DNA of 33,145 bases from Lachnospiraceae bacterium (GCA_016290595.1 JAEEUR010000022.1:1-33145); one strand, 5' to 3'; counted from the first letter of the stretch, positions 1 through 8,749 are shown. The notes: generated by a model from the sequence alone, not told the origin. Made by a program: numbers and translations.

Positions 1-1
1 C

Positions 2-826
2 GGGCACGTGCAGGAAACGCTCTGGGTATCCTATCACAACGAGATCCCGGACGGCTCCCTCGCCGGCTATCAGAGCAGCCGCGTCTGCGACGATGCGCTT
101 GTCGGAGAAAAGCTGGAGGACGTGAATGTTCAGGGCGCCTGGTACCGGATCGCGTACGAATTCCGGACGGACAGCGGAAAAGCGGAGCTGTCGAAGGCAC
201 CGGAATCTGATCCGGAAACCCTGCGGGCGGAAGTCTATGCGATCCGCGGCGTCGCGCCGGAGACGGCCGTCTGCCTAAAATATCTGGATAAGAGCGAAGC
301 CGTCAGTACCGAGCACTATATTACGTTTCTGAATCCGTCTGCGGACTTTTCCTCTCTTGCCGCCCTGTTTGACGCCGCGCAGGCCCCGGAACGGACCGGC
401 CTGATCCGGCAGGAAGGCATCACCTCTCTTATGGTGGAGACGGCTTCCGCAAAGGGTATGGAGCGCACGTCGTACTTTACGGACGAAGCAGCTGCCGGGG
501 CGATCGTCAGCACGTTTCTGGCCTGCGACGGCCGCGCATCCGCTACGGGGGAAGAAGCGATTCTGCCCTCCTGTGAAAAGCGCGCTTCCTTCCGCATCGG
601 GATCACCGGCATCGGGAACTGGGAGGTCACCGTTTACAGCAACGGGTATCTTCAGCTGGAACTTTCCGGCACAGACTCCAACCTGTTTGCGGACGGCCTT
701 TCCCGCGTCTTTGAGATCGGCTCCGCCTCGGCCGAGGGCCTGATCCGCCTCATGGAGCAGTCCGGGACGGCGTACGCACCGAAGGAAGGCGAGACGATTA
801 CCTGGCATACGGAAGCCGCAAAATAA
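2..826 (+). CDS. Hypothetical protein, 5'-truncated by the window edge
   Basis: The reading frame is open from base 2 with no stop upstream, so the true start probably lies outside the window; the GTG at position 8 is only the first possible start inside it. The visible 275 or so residues are soluble in character, acidic and without a membrane segment. The N-terminal visible part (HVQETLWVSYHNEIPDG) and the C-terminal part (IGNWEVTVYSNGYLQLELSG, followed by a Phe/Ile-rich helix) look like two beta-rich units, which suggests an extracytoplasmic or regulatory domain, but I do not recognise the family. It ends in TAA five bases before a strong terminator, so it is the last gene of its transcript. 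Confidence 0.7.
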   Translation, partial: GHVQETLWVSYHNEIPDGSLAGYQSSRVCDDALVGEKLEDVNVQGAWYRIAYEFRTDSGKAELSKAPESDPETLRAEVYAIRGVAPETAVCLKYLDKSEAVSTEHYITFLNPSADFSSLAALFDAAQAPERTGLIRQEGITSLMVETASAKGMERTSYFTDEAAAGAIVSTFLACDGRASATGEEAILPSCEKRASFRIGITGIGNWEVTVYSNGYLQLELSGTDSNLFADGLSRVFEIGSASAEGLIRLMEQSGTAYAPKEGETITWHTEAAK

Positions 827-830
827 ATCA

Positions 831-867
831 AAGGGACGGGCTCTTTCGCGGGAGCCCGTCCCTTTTT
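831..867 (+). terminator. Bidirectional intrinsic terminator
   Basis: A 13-bp perfect stem (AAGGGACGGGCTC at 831-843, complement at 852-864) closes an 8-nt loop and is followed by a short T run. It sits between convergent genes ending at 826 and 896. On the minus strand the stem is also followed by T-rich sequence, so it can serve both. Confidence 0.9.
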
Positions 868-895
868 ATCGTTATTGCTTTGCGTCTGATCCGCT

Positions 896-1408
896 TCAGT
901 TATAAAACGTCTGCTCGGTCTTCGCGATGGAGAACGCCGTCAGGAAGACCAGATCCAGGTCTTTTTCCTCGCAGATTACGTCATAGTACAGGTCCGTCGT
1001 CAGGAGGGACTTCCCCTTCGGCGAGGAATTGGCGATAGTCGCCAGATGTTCCCCCTTAAAGGTCACATCGTAGCTCATCCCGATCTTGCTGCCCGAGACG
1101 CCGGTGTTGATCCGGATCCCCAGCTCGTGCAGGTAATCCCAGATCTTCTTGCCGTCGAACTTGAACCAGGAGCTCTTTGAAAGCGCCGCGATCAGGCCGC
1201 CGCCGCCCTGCTCCGCCGTTATCGTCTTGCCGACCTTGTGTTCCTCCGTTTTGCCCGTGATATGGTTGACGAACTCAAAGGGCGACGCGCCGAGCAGCGA
1301 GAACTTCGTCATCTTCCCCTCGTAAACCGTATTGCCGTTCGCATTTTCCAGATAAAATGCCTGCTTGATGGTCCCCAGGACCGGTTTCAGTCTGTACGTC
1401 TCAGCCAT
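896..1408 (-). CDS. LURP-one-related (tubby-like fold) family protein, tentative
   Basis: 170 residues with no signal peptide or membrane helix. The pattern of short beta strands (YRLKPVLGTIKQAFYLENANGNTVYEGKM, given here only as the region 4-33, then SPFEFVNHITGK, then YDVTFKGEHLATIANSS) and the late hydrophobic helix (residues about 152-163, LDLVFLTAFSIA) fit the tubby-like fold of LURP-one-related proteins, which are often found in Firmicutes beside membrane proteins. This is pattern recognition, not an alignment. Its ATG overlaps the last 8 bases of the DUF3592-like gene, so the two are probably translationally coupled. It is the last gene of the eight-gene SPFH/ABC operon and its function is unknown. 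Confidence 0.6.
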   Translation of the reverse strand: MAETYRLKPVLGTIKQAFYLENANGNTVYEGKMTKFSLLGASPFEFVNHITGKTEEHKVGKTITAEQGGGGLIAALSKSSWFKFDGKKIWDYLHELGIRINTGVSGSKIGMSYDVTFKGEHLATIANSSPKGKSLLTTDLYYDVICEEKDLDLVFLTAFSIAKTEQTFYN

Positions 1409-1877
1409 TTGCCCACTCCTTTTCCTGTTCGTTCATTCTTTTCAGTTTCTTCGCGGCATTGCTGATGCTGACGGCGCCGCCCACGAGGGCTGCGATACCG
1501 GCCGCGATGAGGATGACCGGCAGGATCAGGCTCGTCGTCTGGGTGATCTGCACCGGATCGGCGGGGTTGTAGTAGATGGTCATCTTCTCTCCCACCTTCA
1601 TGTTCGACAGGCCGCCCAGCTCCGATTCATAGTCCTGGCCGTTCACGTTGTACTTCAGTCCGATGAGATACGTCGCCTCCACGCGGTTGCCGCTCGCGTC
1701 CGTATACGCCTCCTGCTCCAGTTCCACCCGCGTGACCGTGGCTTCCGTCTTGATATAGTCCTGATTCTTGCTGTTGATCACAAAAAAGAAGACGCCGAAG
1801 ACGGTCAGCATGAGACCGGCCGGGATCAGAAATCTCGCCAGCCTGGATTCCCGGATGATCGTGATGATCTTGTTCAT
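1401..1877 (-). CDS. DUF3592-like membrane protein
   Basis: 158 residues. An N-terminal hydrophobic helix (about residues 15-34, FLIPAGLMLTVFGVFFFVI) and a C-terminal one (about 115-138) flank a beta-rich domain with the typical DUF3592 features: a variable start (TEATVTRVE), a central LKYNVNGQDYESE stretch, and the closing MTIYYNPADPVQI motif (Y-Y-N-P-x-x-P). The membrane topology implies that the domain sits outside the cytoplasm between the two helices. The gene lies 25 bp after the permease gene and overlaps the next one by 8 bp. Molecular function is not known for this family; the operon context suggests a role at the envelope. Confidence 0.8.
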   Translation of the reverse strand: MNKIITIIRESRLARFLIPAGLMLTVFGVFFFVINSKNQDYIKTEATVTRVELEQEAYTDASGNRVEATYLIGLKYNVNGQDYESELGGLSNMKVGEKMTIYYNPADPVQITQTTSLILPVILIAAGIAALVGGAVSISNAAKKLKRMNEQEKEWANG

Positions 1878-1902
1878 AAGACACTCCTTCTATTATAAAT
1901 TT

Positions 1903-3129
1903 TTACGCGTTGAACATCAGCTTGTCGCTGTCAAAGATCTTAGCCAGCAGGAAGGTCAGCAGGCCGGCCAGCAGCGCGGTCACGCCGAAGCTCACCAGAA
2001 AGCCCTGCGCCGAAAGCTCACCCGTGCAGATATCCTGCAGTGCCAGCGCGTTGCCGTACAGCGGCACCGCATAGCGGGTCAGCGAGTTCTTCGCGCCGCT
2101 CGAGAACATGGTCATCAGGGCGCAGGCCAGCACGACCATGTAGACCGGGGTGACCAGCGTGCTCGCGCTCTTGACGTCCTTCGAGAAGGAGGAAAGCACC
2201 GCGATCACGGCCACGAAGAGGTAGTCCAGGACGATCAGCATCAGGCCCAGCTCCAGGACCTGTCCCGCATTGAAGGAAACGCCGCCGAAGCCGCCGGCTC
2301 CGCCGCTTATCGTATTTCCCATCAGGGTCATGGAAAGGATCATGGAGACCGCGTACACCACGGAGGAAAGCGCCGCGATGATCGCCAGCGCGATCACCTT
2401 GCCCGCCGCGATATCCGTCCGCTTCACGGGGGCGATCAGCATGGAGGCCAGGGTGCCGCGTTCCTTTTCACCGGCGAACGCATCCACGCTGATGCTCATG
2501 GCGCCGGAGAAAAGCATGATCATGATCATGTAAGGGAACATCATCGCGATAAACTGCGTATTCGCCTTGCCTTCCTTCACGATCTCGGTGTCCCTCTGCG
2601 CAAAGGCTACGATCTTCTCCAGATTCCCCAGCCGCTGCTCCAAAAGCATCATGCGGTAGGTCTCCAGCACGCCGCTGAACACCGCGTAGGCCTGCTGGGA
2701 ATAGTTTTCCGCGCTGTTGAAAAGGATCCCGACGCCGGGGATCTTATCCCCCTGCCCCTGATAGGCCGCGAAGGTCTTTTCAAAGTCCTTATCCAGGATC
2801 ACGATCAGATCCGCCGCGCCTTCCCGGATATCCTCCGTCAGACGGTCTTTCAGCGTCAGATAGGCTTCCTCCGTCAGATAGTCGATAGACGCGTTTTTGT
2901 CAAAGCCCGCGGCGGCGGCCGCGGCTTTTAAGCCGTCCGTCGCATTCACGATATACGTGACGGGCACGTGCGTTTCGATATCCCGCGACATGTTCCGCTC
3001 AAGCATCCCGATGAGCCCGTACAGGGCGAACATCAGCACCGCCGGCAGGACAAAAAGGGACAGGATGAGCTTTTTATCGCTGAAAACACGGTAGAGTTCC
3101 TTTTTCAGCACAATTCCGATCTTTTTCAT
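1903..3129 (-). CDS. ABC-2 transporter permease, NatB-like
   Basis: 408 residues. One N-terminal membrane helix (about 22-42) is followed by a long extracytoplasmic domain (about 45-190), then at least five membrane helices, as in the NatB/YhaP family of ABC-2 permeases. The loop DAFAGEKERGTLASMLIAP, about residues 217-235, is the characteristic family motif. NatB of Bacillus subtilis works with NatA in sodium export, but the substrate here cannot be deduced. Its ATG overlaps the end of the upstream ATPase gene by 4 bp (ATGA), which marks the two as a pair. Confidence 0.88.
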   Translation of the reverse strand: MKKIGIVLKKELYRVFSDKKLILSLFVLPAVLMFALYGLIGMLERNMSRDIETHVPVTYIVNATDGLKAAAAAAGFDKNASIDYLTEEAYLTLKDRLTEDIREGAADLIVILDKDFEKTFAAYQGQGDKIPGVGILFNSAENYSQQAYAVFSGVLETYRMMLLEQRLGNLEKIVAFAQRDTEIVKEGKANTQFIAMMFPYMIMIMLFSGAMSISVDAFAGEKERGTLASMLIAPVKRTDIAAGKVIALAIIAALSSVVYAVSMILSMTLMGNTISGGAGGFGGVSFNAGQVLELGLMLIVLDYLFVAVIAVLSSFSKDVKSASTLVTPVYMVVLACALMTMFSSGAKNSLTRYAVPLYGNALALQDICTGELSAQGFLVSFGVTALLAGLLTFLLAKIFDSDKLMFNA

Positions 3130-3902
3130 GCGTCCGCCTCCCCGTATTCCTTGTAAAGCCGGAAGAAAGCCTCTTCCAGATCGTCCGCGCCGGTCCCGGC
3201 ATAGATCTGGGCCAGCGTCCCCTCGGAGACCTTCCGGCCGCCAATGATGATGCCGATGCGGTCGCAGAGCTTTTCCGCCTCGCTCATGATATGCGTCGAG
3301 ACGATGACGGTCTTGCCTTCGTCGCGCAGTTTCCTAAGGTAATCCGTGACCGTGCGGGCCGTCAGGATATCCAGGCCCGAGGTCGGCTCGTCAAAGATGA
3401 CCACCTGCGGATCGTGCACCAGCGTGACGGCGATGGCCGCCTTCTGCTTCATGCCGGTGGACAGCTCGTCGATCTTTTTGTCCGCGAAACCGCCGATATC
3501 GAAGACCGAAAACAGCTCCTCGCGCCGGCGGGCGATCGCCTCCTCCGTCATGCCATGCAGCTGTCCGAAAAAGTGAAACAGGTACGACGGCGTGAAATGC
3601 GGATCCAGGTTGATCTCGTTGGTCAGGAACGCGATGGCGCCGCGCACCTTTTCGCCCTCCGTCACGGTGTCGAAGCCGTTTACGCTGACGCTTCCCTCCG
3701 TCGGTTTCAAGAGCGTCGCGATGCAGCGGAGCGTGGTGGTCTTGCCGGCGCCGTTCGGGCCGAGCAGGCCGTAGATCTCGCCGGGCTTCGCCTCGAAGCT
3801 GACGTCATTGACCGCGATCTTGCGGCCCTCCGACGTCTTCAGCTCCTTCATCTTCCTGGCGTTCAGCTTGTAGACCTTGGTCAGGTTTTGGACTGAAATC
3901 AT
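3126..3902 (-). CDS. ABC transporter ATP-binding protein, NatA-like
   Basis: 258 residues. Walker A is GPNGAGKTT at about 48-56, the ABC signature is LSTGMKQ at 147-153, Walker B is VVIFDEP at 167-173, and the switch histidine lies in [15 protein letters not shown]. The Q-loop glutamine is not obvious (FLTNEINL occupies the place), as is common in NatA-type ATPases. It drives the downstream NatB-like permease, whose start overlaps this stop. The first 30 residues include a short insertion ([14 protein letters not shown]) between the two halves of the adenine-binding strand, also seen in NatA homologues. Confidence 0.9.
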   Translation of the reverse strand: MISVQNLTKVYKLNARKMKELKTSEGRKIAVNDVSFEAKPGEIYGLLGPNGAGKTTTLRCIATLLKPTEGSVSVNGFDTVTEGEKVRGAIAFLTNEINLDPHFTPSYLFHFFGQLHGMTEEAIARRREELFSVFDIGGFADKKIDELSTGMKQKAAIAVTLVHDPQVVIFDEPTSGLDILTARTVTDYLRKLRDEGKTVIVSTHIMSEAEKLCDRIGIIIGGRKVSEGTLAQIYAGTGADDLEEAFFRLYKEYGEADA

Positions 3903-3926
3903 GCTTTTCTCCTTTCCCGCCCTTCT

Positions 3927-5525
3927 TTACAGTTCCGCAAAGCGCGCGGCTCCCTTCTTTTTCAGCCAGAGCAGCAGCAGGAAGGCCAGAAGAGCCGTCA
4001 CCGCCGTCACGATCGTCAGGTACAGTTCCGGTCCCAGGCCGATCCCGCCCAGGAAATACAGGCCGATCACCGCCGCGCCGTAAGCCATGCCCAGCAGCAT
4101 ATAGACCAGCACCGACAGGCTCTGCTTGATCGGGTAGATCTCGTTCGTCCAGGTCAGATTGACGAACTTAAGGCCCAGCATGAGTCCGAAGGCGGCATAG
4201 AGCACGGCCGACAGCAGGGGGATCAGGATCAGGAAGAGCCATTCCAGCGGATCGGCCTGTATGGCATAGCCGGCGCCCACCGCGGCCAGCAGCAGGACAG
4301 GGACCGTGATCTTAAGCTGCAGCAGCATCTTCGCCTTCAGGATCTCCCAGGGATCCACGGGAAGGGACTGCAGGATCCAGAGGCTTTTGCCCTCCAGGGA
4401 AACGGACGGGACTACCGGATCGGTCATGGCGGAAAGACCGCACAGCATGCCGATCAGAAGGACGGGGATCAGTCCGGGAACGCCCCCGAACACCGACTCC
4501 AGGACAGGCATGATTTCCCGGCCTTTGATGAACAGCGCGCCGGCCGCCACCAGCACGAACAGAAGCGGCAGGCCTGTGTTCAGCATGTAGTTGGCGCTGG
4601 CGGTGAAGCGGTTCATCTCCTTCCGGCCCAGAGCCCGGGACAGGCTCTGCATTTTCGCGGTCTTTTCCTTATAGACGGCTTTCGTGCCGCTGTTGCTGGC
4701 CGTCGCGATCTTCGTGAAGCTCTTCAGCAGGATGATCCAGGTAACGGCGCAGAGGGCGAACACGGCGGCCACGGAGACGGCCATCGGCACCCATTCTCCC
4801 GTCCCGACCTGGCCGAAGGTCTTCATAAAGCCGAGATTTTTCTCAACTTTCTCCGCATAAACGGTCAGATTGTTCAGGAAATCCTGGATCAGCTCGGTCG
4901 CCTTGAAATAGAAGAAATAGTACAGGCCGACGCCGAGCAGGGCAATGATCGTGGTGAAATAGCTCTTGTTTTTAAGCTTTACGCTAAGGCGCGCCACCCC
5001 GTAACCGAGCAGACAGGTCAGGACCAGCACGATGGCGCTCACCAGAAGAACGATCAGGATGCCGCCGACGATCTGCGCCGCACCGGGCCGGACCGTCGTC
5101 CAGTAAACGATCACGGCCGGGATGATCACGATGCCGGAGTACAGAAGCCCCATCAGATAGACCGTGACCAGCCGGGCCGCCACGATGGTCCGGACCGGGA
5201 TCGGCATGGAGAGCAGAAGATCGTTGTCCTTGGCCAGATACAGGCCAGTGAAGGTGTTGAAAACCCCGCCGAAGATGCCCAAAAAGAGCGCCACCAGGCC
5301 TGTCAGCGCAAAGTACAGCCAGTCCAGACCGAAGGCGTACAGCGGCCCGCAGAGGGAGGAAGCCATGGCGTAGAACATGCCGCCCAGCAGGCCGAACATC
5401 AGCAGCGCAAAAAGCACGATCAGGAGGATCGTCGCCCCTTTGGAGCGGGCCTTGTTCTTTTTGGCATCGTAGAAATAGCCGCGGAAGATCTCCATCAGCT
5501 GTTTTTTGATCATTGTCCCCAGCAT
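3927..5525 (-). CDS. ABC-2 family permease, large form
   Basis: 532 residues with roughly twelve hydrophobic segments in two halves separated by a basic loop near residues 280-305 (SGTKAVYKEKTAKMQSLSR). This fits the long ABC-exporter permeases that contain both halves in one chain. The segment YLAKDNDLLLSMPIPVRTIV, about residues 115-134, is a typical membrane-proximal loop of this group. The gene starts one base after the stop of the upstream ATPase gene and is followed 24 bp later by a second ATPase/permease pair. The substrate is not known. Confidence 0.85.
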   Translation of the reverse strand: MLGTMIKKQLMEIFRGYFYDAKKNKARSKGATILLIVLFALLMFGLLGGMFYAMASSLCGPLYAFGLDWLYFALTGLVALFLGIFGGVFNTFTGLYLAKDNDLLLSMPIPVRTIVAARLVTVYLMGLLYSGIVIIPAVIVYWTTVRPGAAQIVGGILIVLLVSAIVLVLTCLLGYGVARLSVKLKNKSYFTTIIALLGVGLYYFFYFKATELIQDFLNNLTVYAEKVEKNLGFMKTFGQVGTGEWVPMAVSVAAVFALCAVTWIILLKSFTKIATASNSGTKAVYKEKTAKMQSLSRALGRKEMNRFTASANYMLNTGLPLLFVLVAAGALFIKGREIMPVLESVFGGVPGLIPVLLIGMLCGLSAMTDPVVPSVSLEGKSLWILQSLPVDPWEILKAKMLLQLKITVPVLLLAAVGAGYAIQADPLEWLFLILIPLLSAVLYAAFGLMLGLKFVNLTWTNEIYPIKQSLSVLVYMLLGMAYGAAVIGLYFLGGIGLGPELYLTIVTAVTALLAFLLLLWLKKKGAARFAEL

Positions 5526-5526
5526 T

Positions 5527-6234
5527 TTATTTCTCCTCCAGTTCCAGGAAGACCTCCTCCAGGGAATCGTCGCCCTTGACTTCCTCCATGGTGCCCGAGC
5601 GGATCAGCCGGCCGTTCTTGATGATCGCCACCTTGTCGCAGAGCTTCTCGGCGACTTCCAGGACGTGCGTGGAGAAAAAGATGGCGCCGCCGCGGTCGCA
5701 TAGCTCGCGCATCATCTGCTTTAAGAGATGCGAAGCAGTCGGATCCAGGCCGACGAAGGGCTCGTCCATGAGGATCAGGCGCGGTTCGTGCAGGAAGGCG
5801 CTGATCAGGGCCAGCTTCTGCTTCATGCCGTGGGAATAGGAGGCGATGGGCTGCGCCAGATCGGCCGTGAGCTTAAAGCGCTCCGCCAGCTCGCGGATCC
5901 TCTCCTGCCTTGCCGCCGCGGAAACGCCGAAGACGTCCGCGATGAAGTTCAGATACTTGATGCCGCTCATGAAATCGTACAGGTCCGGGTTGTCCGGGAT
6001 GTACGCCAGGCGGCGCTTTGCCTCCAGGGGATCGTTCCTGACGGAGACCCCGTCAATGAAGATCTCGCCTTCGTCAAAGTCCAGGATGCCGACTGCCGAC
6101 TTTAAGGTCGTGGTCTTGCCGGCGCCGTTGTGGCCGATGAAGCCGTAGATCTCGCCCGGCGCGATGTGCAGGCTAATGTCGTCCACCGCGGTCTTCCCGC
6201 CGTATTTCTTGGTCAGATGTTCGATACGAAGCAT
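5527..6234 (-). CDS. ABC transporter ATP-binding protein, pairs with the large permease
   Basis: 235 residues from the ATG at 6234. I chose this start over an in-frame upstream ATG at 6279 because AAAAAGGAG lies six bases before it and because MLRIEHLTKKYGG is the normal family N terminus. Walker A is GHNGAGKTT at 34-42, the signature is YSHGMKQKLAL at 133-143, and Walker B is LILMDEP at 153-159, followed by the D-loop VGLDP and the switch histidine in FSTHVLEVAEKLCD. It is one base from the permease gene and should energise it. Confidence 0.9.
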   Translation of the reverse strand: MLRIEHLTKKYGGKTAVDDISLHIAPGEIYGFIGHNGAGKTTTLKSAVGILDFDEGEIFIDGVSVRNDPLEAKRRLAYIPDNPDLYDFMSGIKYLNFIADVFGVSAAARQERIRELAERFKLTADLAQPIASYSHGMKQKLALISAFLHEPRLILMDEPFVGLDPTASHLLKQMMRELCDRGGAIFFSTHVLEVAEKLCDKVAIIKNGRLIRSGTMEEVKGDDSLEEVFLELEEK

Positions 6235-6247
6235 AGTATTCTCCTTT

Positions 6248-6451
6248 TTATTCAATGTCCAGTTCGATCGGCTCGTCAAGCGTCTCGGACACGTATTTCC
6301 CGTTCTTTTTGCGCTGCCGCACGCACTCCGTCAGCAGATACTCGATCTGCCCGTTCACCGAGCGGAAGTCGTCCTCCGCCCAGGCCGCGATCGCATTGTA
6401 CAATTTCGGCGAAAGACGAAGCGGCACCTGTTTTTTCTGATTATCATTCAT
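6248..6451 (-). CDS. Small Arc-like ribbon-helix-helix protein, probable operon regulator
   Basis: 67 residues. [20 protein letters not shown] near the N terminus reads as a beta strand followed by helix 1, and [20 protein letters not shown] as the turn and helix 2, which is the Arc/MetJ ribbon-helix-helix layout. The tail is acidic ([12 protein letters not shown]). It sits between the SPFH gene and the first ABC ATPase gene. Proteins of this fold bind as dimer pairs to short palindromes spaced about one helical turn, and exactly such a pair overlaps the operon promoter at 7619-7637. Autoregulation is therefore the simplest reading. It could instead be an antitoxin, but no toxin-like partner is visible. 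Confidence 0.75.
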   Translation of the reverse strand: MNDNQKKQVPLRLSPKLYNAIAAWAEDDFRSVNGQIEYLLTECVRQRKKNGKYVSETLDEPIELDIE

Positions 6452-6507
6452 TTATGTTCCGCTCCTTTTCAAATCGCTTCTCATCCGTCTTCTCCGGCCG
6501 GTCCGCA

Positions 6508-7533
6508 TCAGTACAGACTGCCGGAATTTACCACCGGCTGGGCGTCGCGGTTGCCGCAGAGCACCACCAGCAGGTTCGAGACCATCGCCGCCTTGCGTTC
6601 CTCGTCCAGTTCCACCGTGTGATTTTCGGACAGGCGCTCCAGCGCCATCTCCACCATGCCGACCGCGCCGTCCACGATCATCTTCCGCGCGTCGATGATG
6701 GCCGAAGCCTGCTGGCGCTGCAGCATGACCGCCGCGATCTCAGGCGCATAGGCCAGATAGGTGATGCGCGCTTCCACGATCTCCAGGCCGGCCGCCGCCA
6801 CCTTGGACTGGATCTCCTCGCGGATGCGGGCCGCCACGACCTCGCTCGAGCCGCGCAGCGAGCCCTCGTCCGCGATGCCGTCGCCGGTCGTATCCACGCC
6901 GGGCGCCACGTCGTAGGGGTAGAGCCGCACGATATCGCGCAGCGCGCTGTCGCACTGCAGGGACAGGTATTCCTTGTAGTTGTCGACCTCAAAGACCGCC
7001 TTCGCCGTGTCCACGACCCGCCAGATCACCGCGATCCCGATCTCCACCGGATTGCCGAGGCAGTCGTTGATCTTCTGTCTCGTGTTGCTTAAGGTCATGG
7101 CTTTTAAGGAGATTTTCTTGCCGCCGGTCTTGTTCAGGTTCAGATTCATGCCCTCCAGCGACGGCACCACGAGGGCTTTCTGCTTGGACGTATCCACGTC
7201 GCCGGACTGGGACAGCTTGGTCTCCGCCGCGGGGTTCACGGTCACGCAGAAGGGATTGACCTGGTAGAAACCCGGCTCCTTGATGCTGCCGACGTATTTG
7301 CCGAACAGGGTCAGGACTATCGCCTCCTGCGGCCCCACGACCTTCAGGCCCAGGAAGGGGATCCAGCCGATACAGAGCCAGACAACGCCGGTCACAAGCA
7401 GAGGCAGGCCCTTGCCCTCGTCCATCAGGATGCCGCCGTAGATGGTAGCGCCCAGGCCGGCCAGGTATAAAAGGACCCACAGAACAGCCATCATCAGGCC
7501 GTTTTTGCTTTTGTGCAGTACGATTTCTTTCAT
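6508..7533 (-). CDS. SPFH (band 7/prohibitin) domain membrane protein
   Basis: 341 residues. Two hydrophobic helices lie near the N terminus (about 14-35 and 43-63), followed by the SPFH domain: [19 protein letters not shown] at about 66-84, then [13 protein letters not shown], the [17 protein letters not shown] strand, and the coiled-coil-like region with [20 protein letters not shown] and [17 protein letters not shown]. These are standard flotillin/prohibitin-type features, and the family forms membrane scaffolds. It is the first gene of the eight-gene minus-strand operon, so it may organise or protect the membrane together with the exporters encoded downstream; that link is inferred from gene order. 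Confidence 0.92.
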   Translation of the reverse strand: MKEIVLHKSKNGLMMAVLWVLLYLAGLGATIYGGILMDEGKGLPLLVTGVVWLCIGWIPFLGLKVVGPQEAIVLTLFGKYVGSIKEPGFYQVNPFCVTVNPAAETKLSQSGDVDTSKQKALVVPSLEGMNLNLNKTGGKKISLKAMTLSNTRQKINDCLGNPVEIGIAVIWRVVDTAKAVFEVDNYKEYLSLQCDSALRDIVRLYPYDVAPGVDTTGDGIADEGSLRGSSEVVAARIREEIQSKVAAAGLEIVEARITYLAYAPEIAAVMLQRQQASAIIDARKMIVDGAVGMVEMALERLSENHTVELDEERKAAMVSNLLVVLCGNRDAQPVVNSGSLY

Positions 7534-7618
7534 GGAAGACTCCTTTCCGTTATGCTCCTGCGCGGAAAAGCGGTGTTTCTTTTTCTCTTTGCCGGTTTCC
7601 GCCGCATGATTATTGTTT

Positions 7619-7657
7619 TGATATCAGTATGATATCAGTCCGATTTCCGTCTGTCAA
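7619..7657 (-). promoter_or_regulatory. Promoter of the SPFH/ABC operon with a tandem palindromic operator
   Basis: On the minus strand, TTGACA (7657-7652) and TATCAT (7634-7629) are 17 bp apart. Two identical perfect palindromes TGATATCA, at 7619-7626 and 7630-7637, overlap the -10 box and the start region. Their centres are 11 bp apart, which puts them on the same face of the helix. This is the usual arrangement for ribbon-helix-helix repressors, and such a protein is encoded in the same operon. Confidence 0.75.
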
Positions 7658-7830
7658 GCTTTTTTTACAAATATCTGCCTGCCGGGCCGGCCGGACGATT
7701 CTTTCAAGGCGTATATAGCGAAGCATCCTGCGCCGGAAAGGTTTTCGTACCGGCTGCGGGGCAGTGCATGCATTCTCAGAAGTTTTCATCCGGGCGTGAA
7801 GCAGCGCCCATAGCGCAAAATTCCGGCTTA

Positions 7831-7839
7831 TGTTATAAT
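7831..7839 (+). promoter_or_regulatory. Extended -10 promoter of the RCK_C membrane protein gene
   Basis: TGTTATAAT at 7831-7839 is a TGn-extended perfect -10 box, 39 bp before the start codon. No good -35 box stands 16-18 bp upstream, as is allowed for extended -10 promoters. The rest of the 345-bp divergent gap from 7534 holds the minus-strand promoter at 7619-7657 and nothing else I can name. Confidence 0.55.
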
Positions 7840-7878
7840 AAACCATATCATCGCAAGCGAAAGAAAGGATGCGGCTCC

Positions 7879-8601
7879 ATGAACATATCCCTTGCCTTTT
7901 CCTTATTCCTCCTGATCATCCTGCTGTACTTCGTCATGTCGGAATTCTTCACCGCCCTGTTCCGCTTTACGGGCCTGCCGAACGAAAAAGCCCGTTTTCA
8001 GGTCATCTCCCTGCTCACCGGCTGCGGCTATACGACCCGGGAAAGCGAAATGATCCTCTCCTCCCGGGGGCGCCGCCGGCTGGCGATGATCACCATGCTG
8101 TTCGGCTACGTTTTCAACATCACCATCGTCACGGCTCTCATCAACGTATTCTTTTCCCTGCAGGAAGGGCAGCTGGCCGGCATGCTGGGCGGGGTCCTGA
8201 TCCCGCTGGCGATCGTGATCGGCCTGCTGTTGCTGCTGCATTTTCCCCGCATCCGTTCCCTCATGAGCGCCTGGATGGAAAAGCTGGCCGGGCGGGTCCT
8301 GCACCTGGACATGGCAAACACCGTTCTTCTGCTGGACTATATCGGGCGGGATTCCATCGCGCAGGTCGCGCTGCGGGAGGTGCCCGGGGAGCTGGCGGGC
8401 CTGGCGCTTTCGCAGAGCGGCCTGAAAACGGAGAAAAACATTCTGGTCCTTCTGACCGAAAAGCCGGGCCGGCAGGCGGTGCCCGCCACGGCCGACACCG
8501 TGTTTGCCGCCGGGGACAAGCTGACGGTCTTCGGCCGCTATGAGGAGATCTGCCGGGTATTCCATGCCCGGGAGCGCTTTACGAATTCAGCAGAGGAGTA
8601 A
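7879..8601 (+). CDS. Membrane protein with C-terminal RCK_C (TrkA-C) domain
   Basis: 240 residues from the ATG at 7879, preceded by AAAGGA nine bases upstream; an in-frame start further up has no such support and would reach into the promoter. Hydrophobic helices lie at about 3-20, 73-95 and 105-125. Between the first two is a conserved-looking cytoplasmic loop with SLLTGCGYTTRESEMILSS. Residues from about 160 form an RCK_C-like domain (VALREVPGELAGLALSQSGL, then ILVLLTEKPG and FAAGDKLTVFGRYEEI). RCK_C binds nucleotides such as c-di-AMP or other ligands in potassium transport proteins. No TrkA-N domain and no ion pore are present, so the ligand and the output are unknown. Confidence 0.85.
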   Translation: MNISLAFSLFLLIILLYFVMSEFFTALFRFTGLPNEKARFQVISLLTGCGYTTRESEMILSSRGRRRLAMITMLFGYVFNITIVTALINVFFSLQEGQLAGMLGGVLIPLAIVIGLLLLLHFPRIRSLMSAWMEKLAGRVLHLDMANTVLLLDYIGRDSIAQVALREVPGELAGLALSQSGLKTEKNILVLLTEKPGRQAVPATADTVFAAGDKLTVFGRYEEICRVFHARERFTNSAEE

Positions 8602-8679
8602 ACAGGACTTGCTCTGTTCTTCCTCGCCCTCCTTACACGGGAGATAGCAAGCAACAAGTTTCCCTCTCTTCGCCCCCTC

Positions 8680-8724
8680 CACTGTCCGAAAAAGCTTCCC
8701 CGACGGTCGCTTTTTCGGACAGTG
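8680..8724. repeat. Perfect 16-bp inverted repeat
   Basis: CACTGTCCGAAAAAGC at 8680-8695 is repeated as its exact complement at 8709-8724, with a 13-base spacer. No T run follows the right arm, so it is not a standard terminator. It may be a regulatory hairpin, a protein-binding site overlapping a possible -35 box (8716-8721), or the remnant ends of a small mobile element. Confidence 0.8.
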
Positions 8725-8749
8725 TCAAGAAAACAATTATAATAAAACC

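Noticed and set aside
6248-6451. Toxin-antitoxin system around the small ribbon-helix-helix gene
   Set aside because: The flanking genes are an SPFH protein and an ABC ATPase. There is no small toxin-like gene next to it, so an operon regulator fits better.
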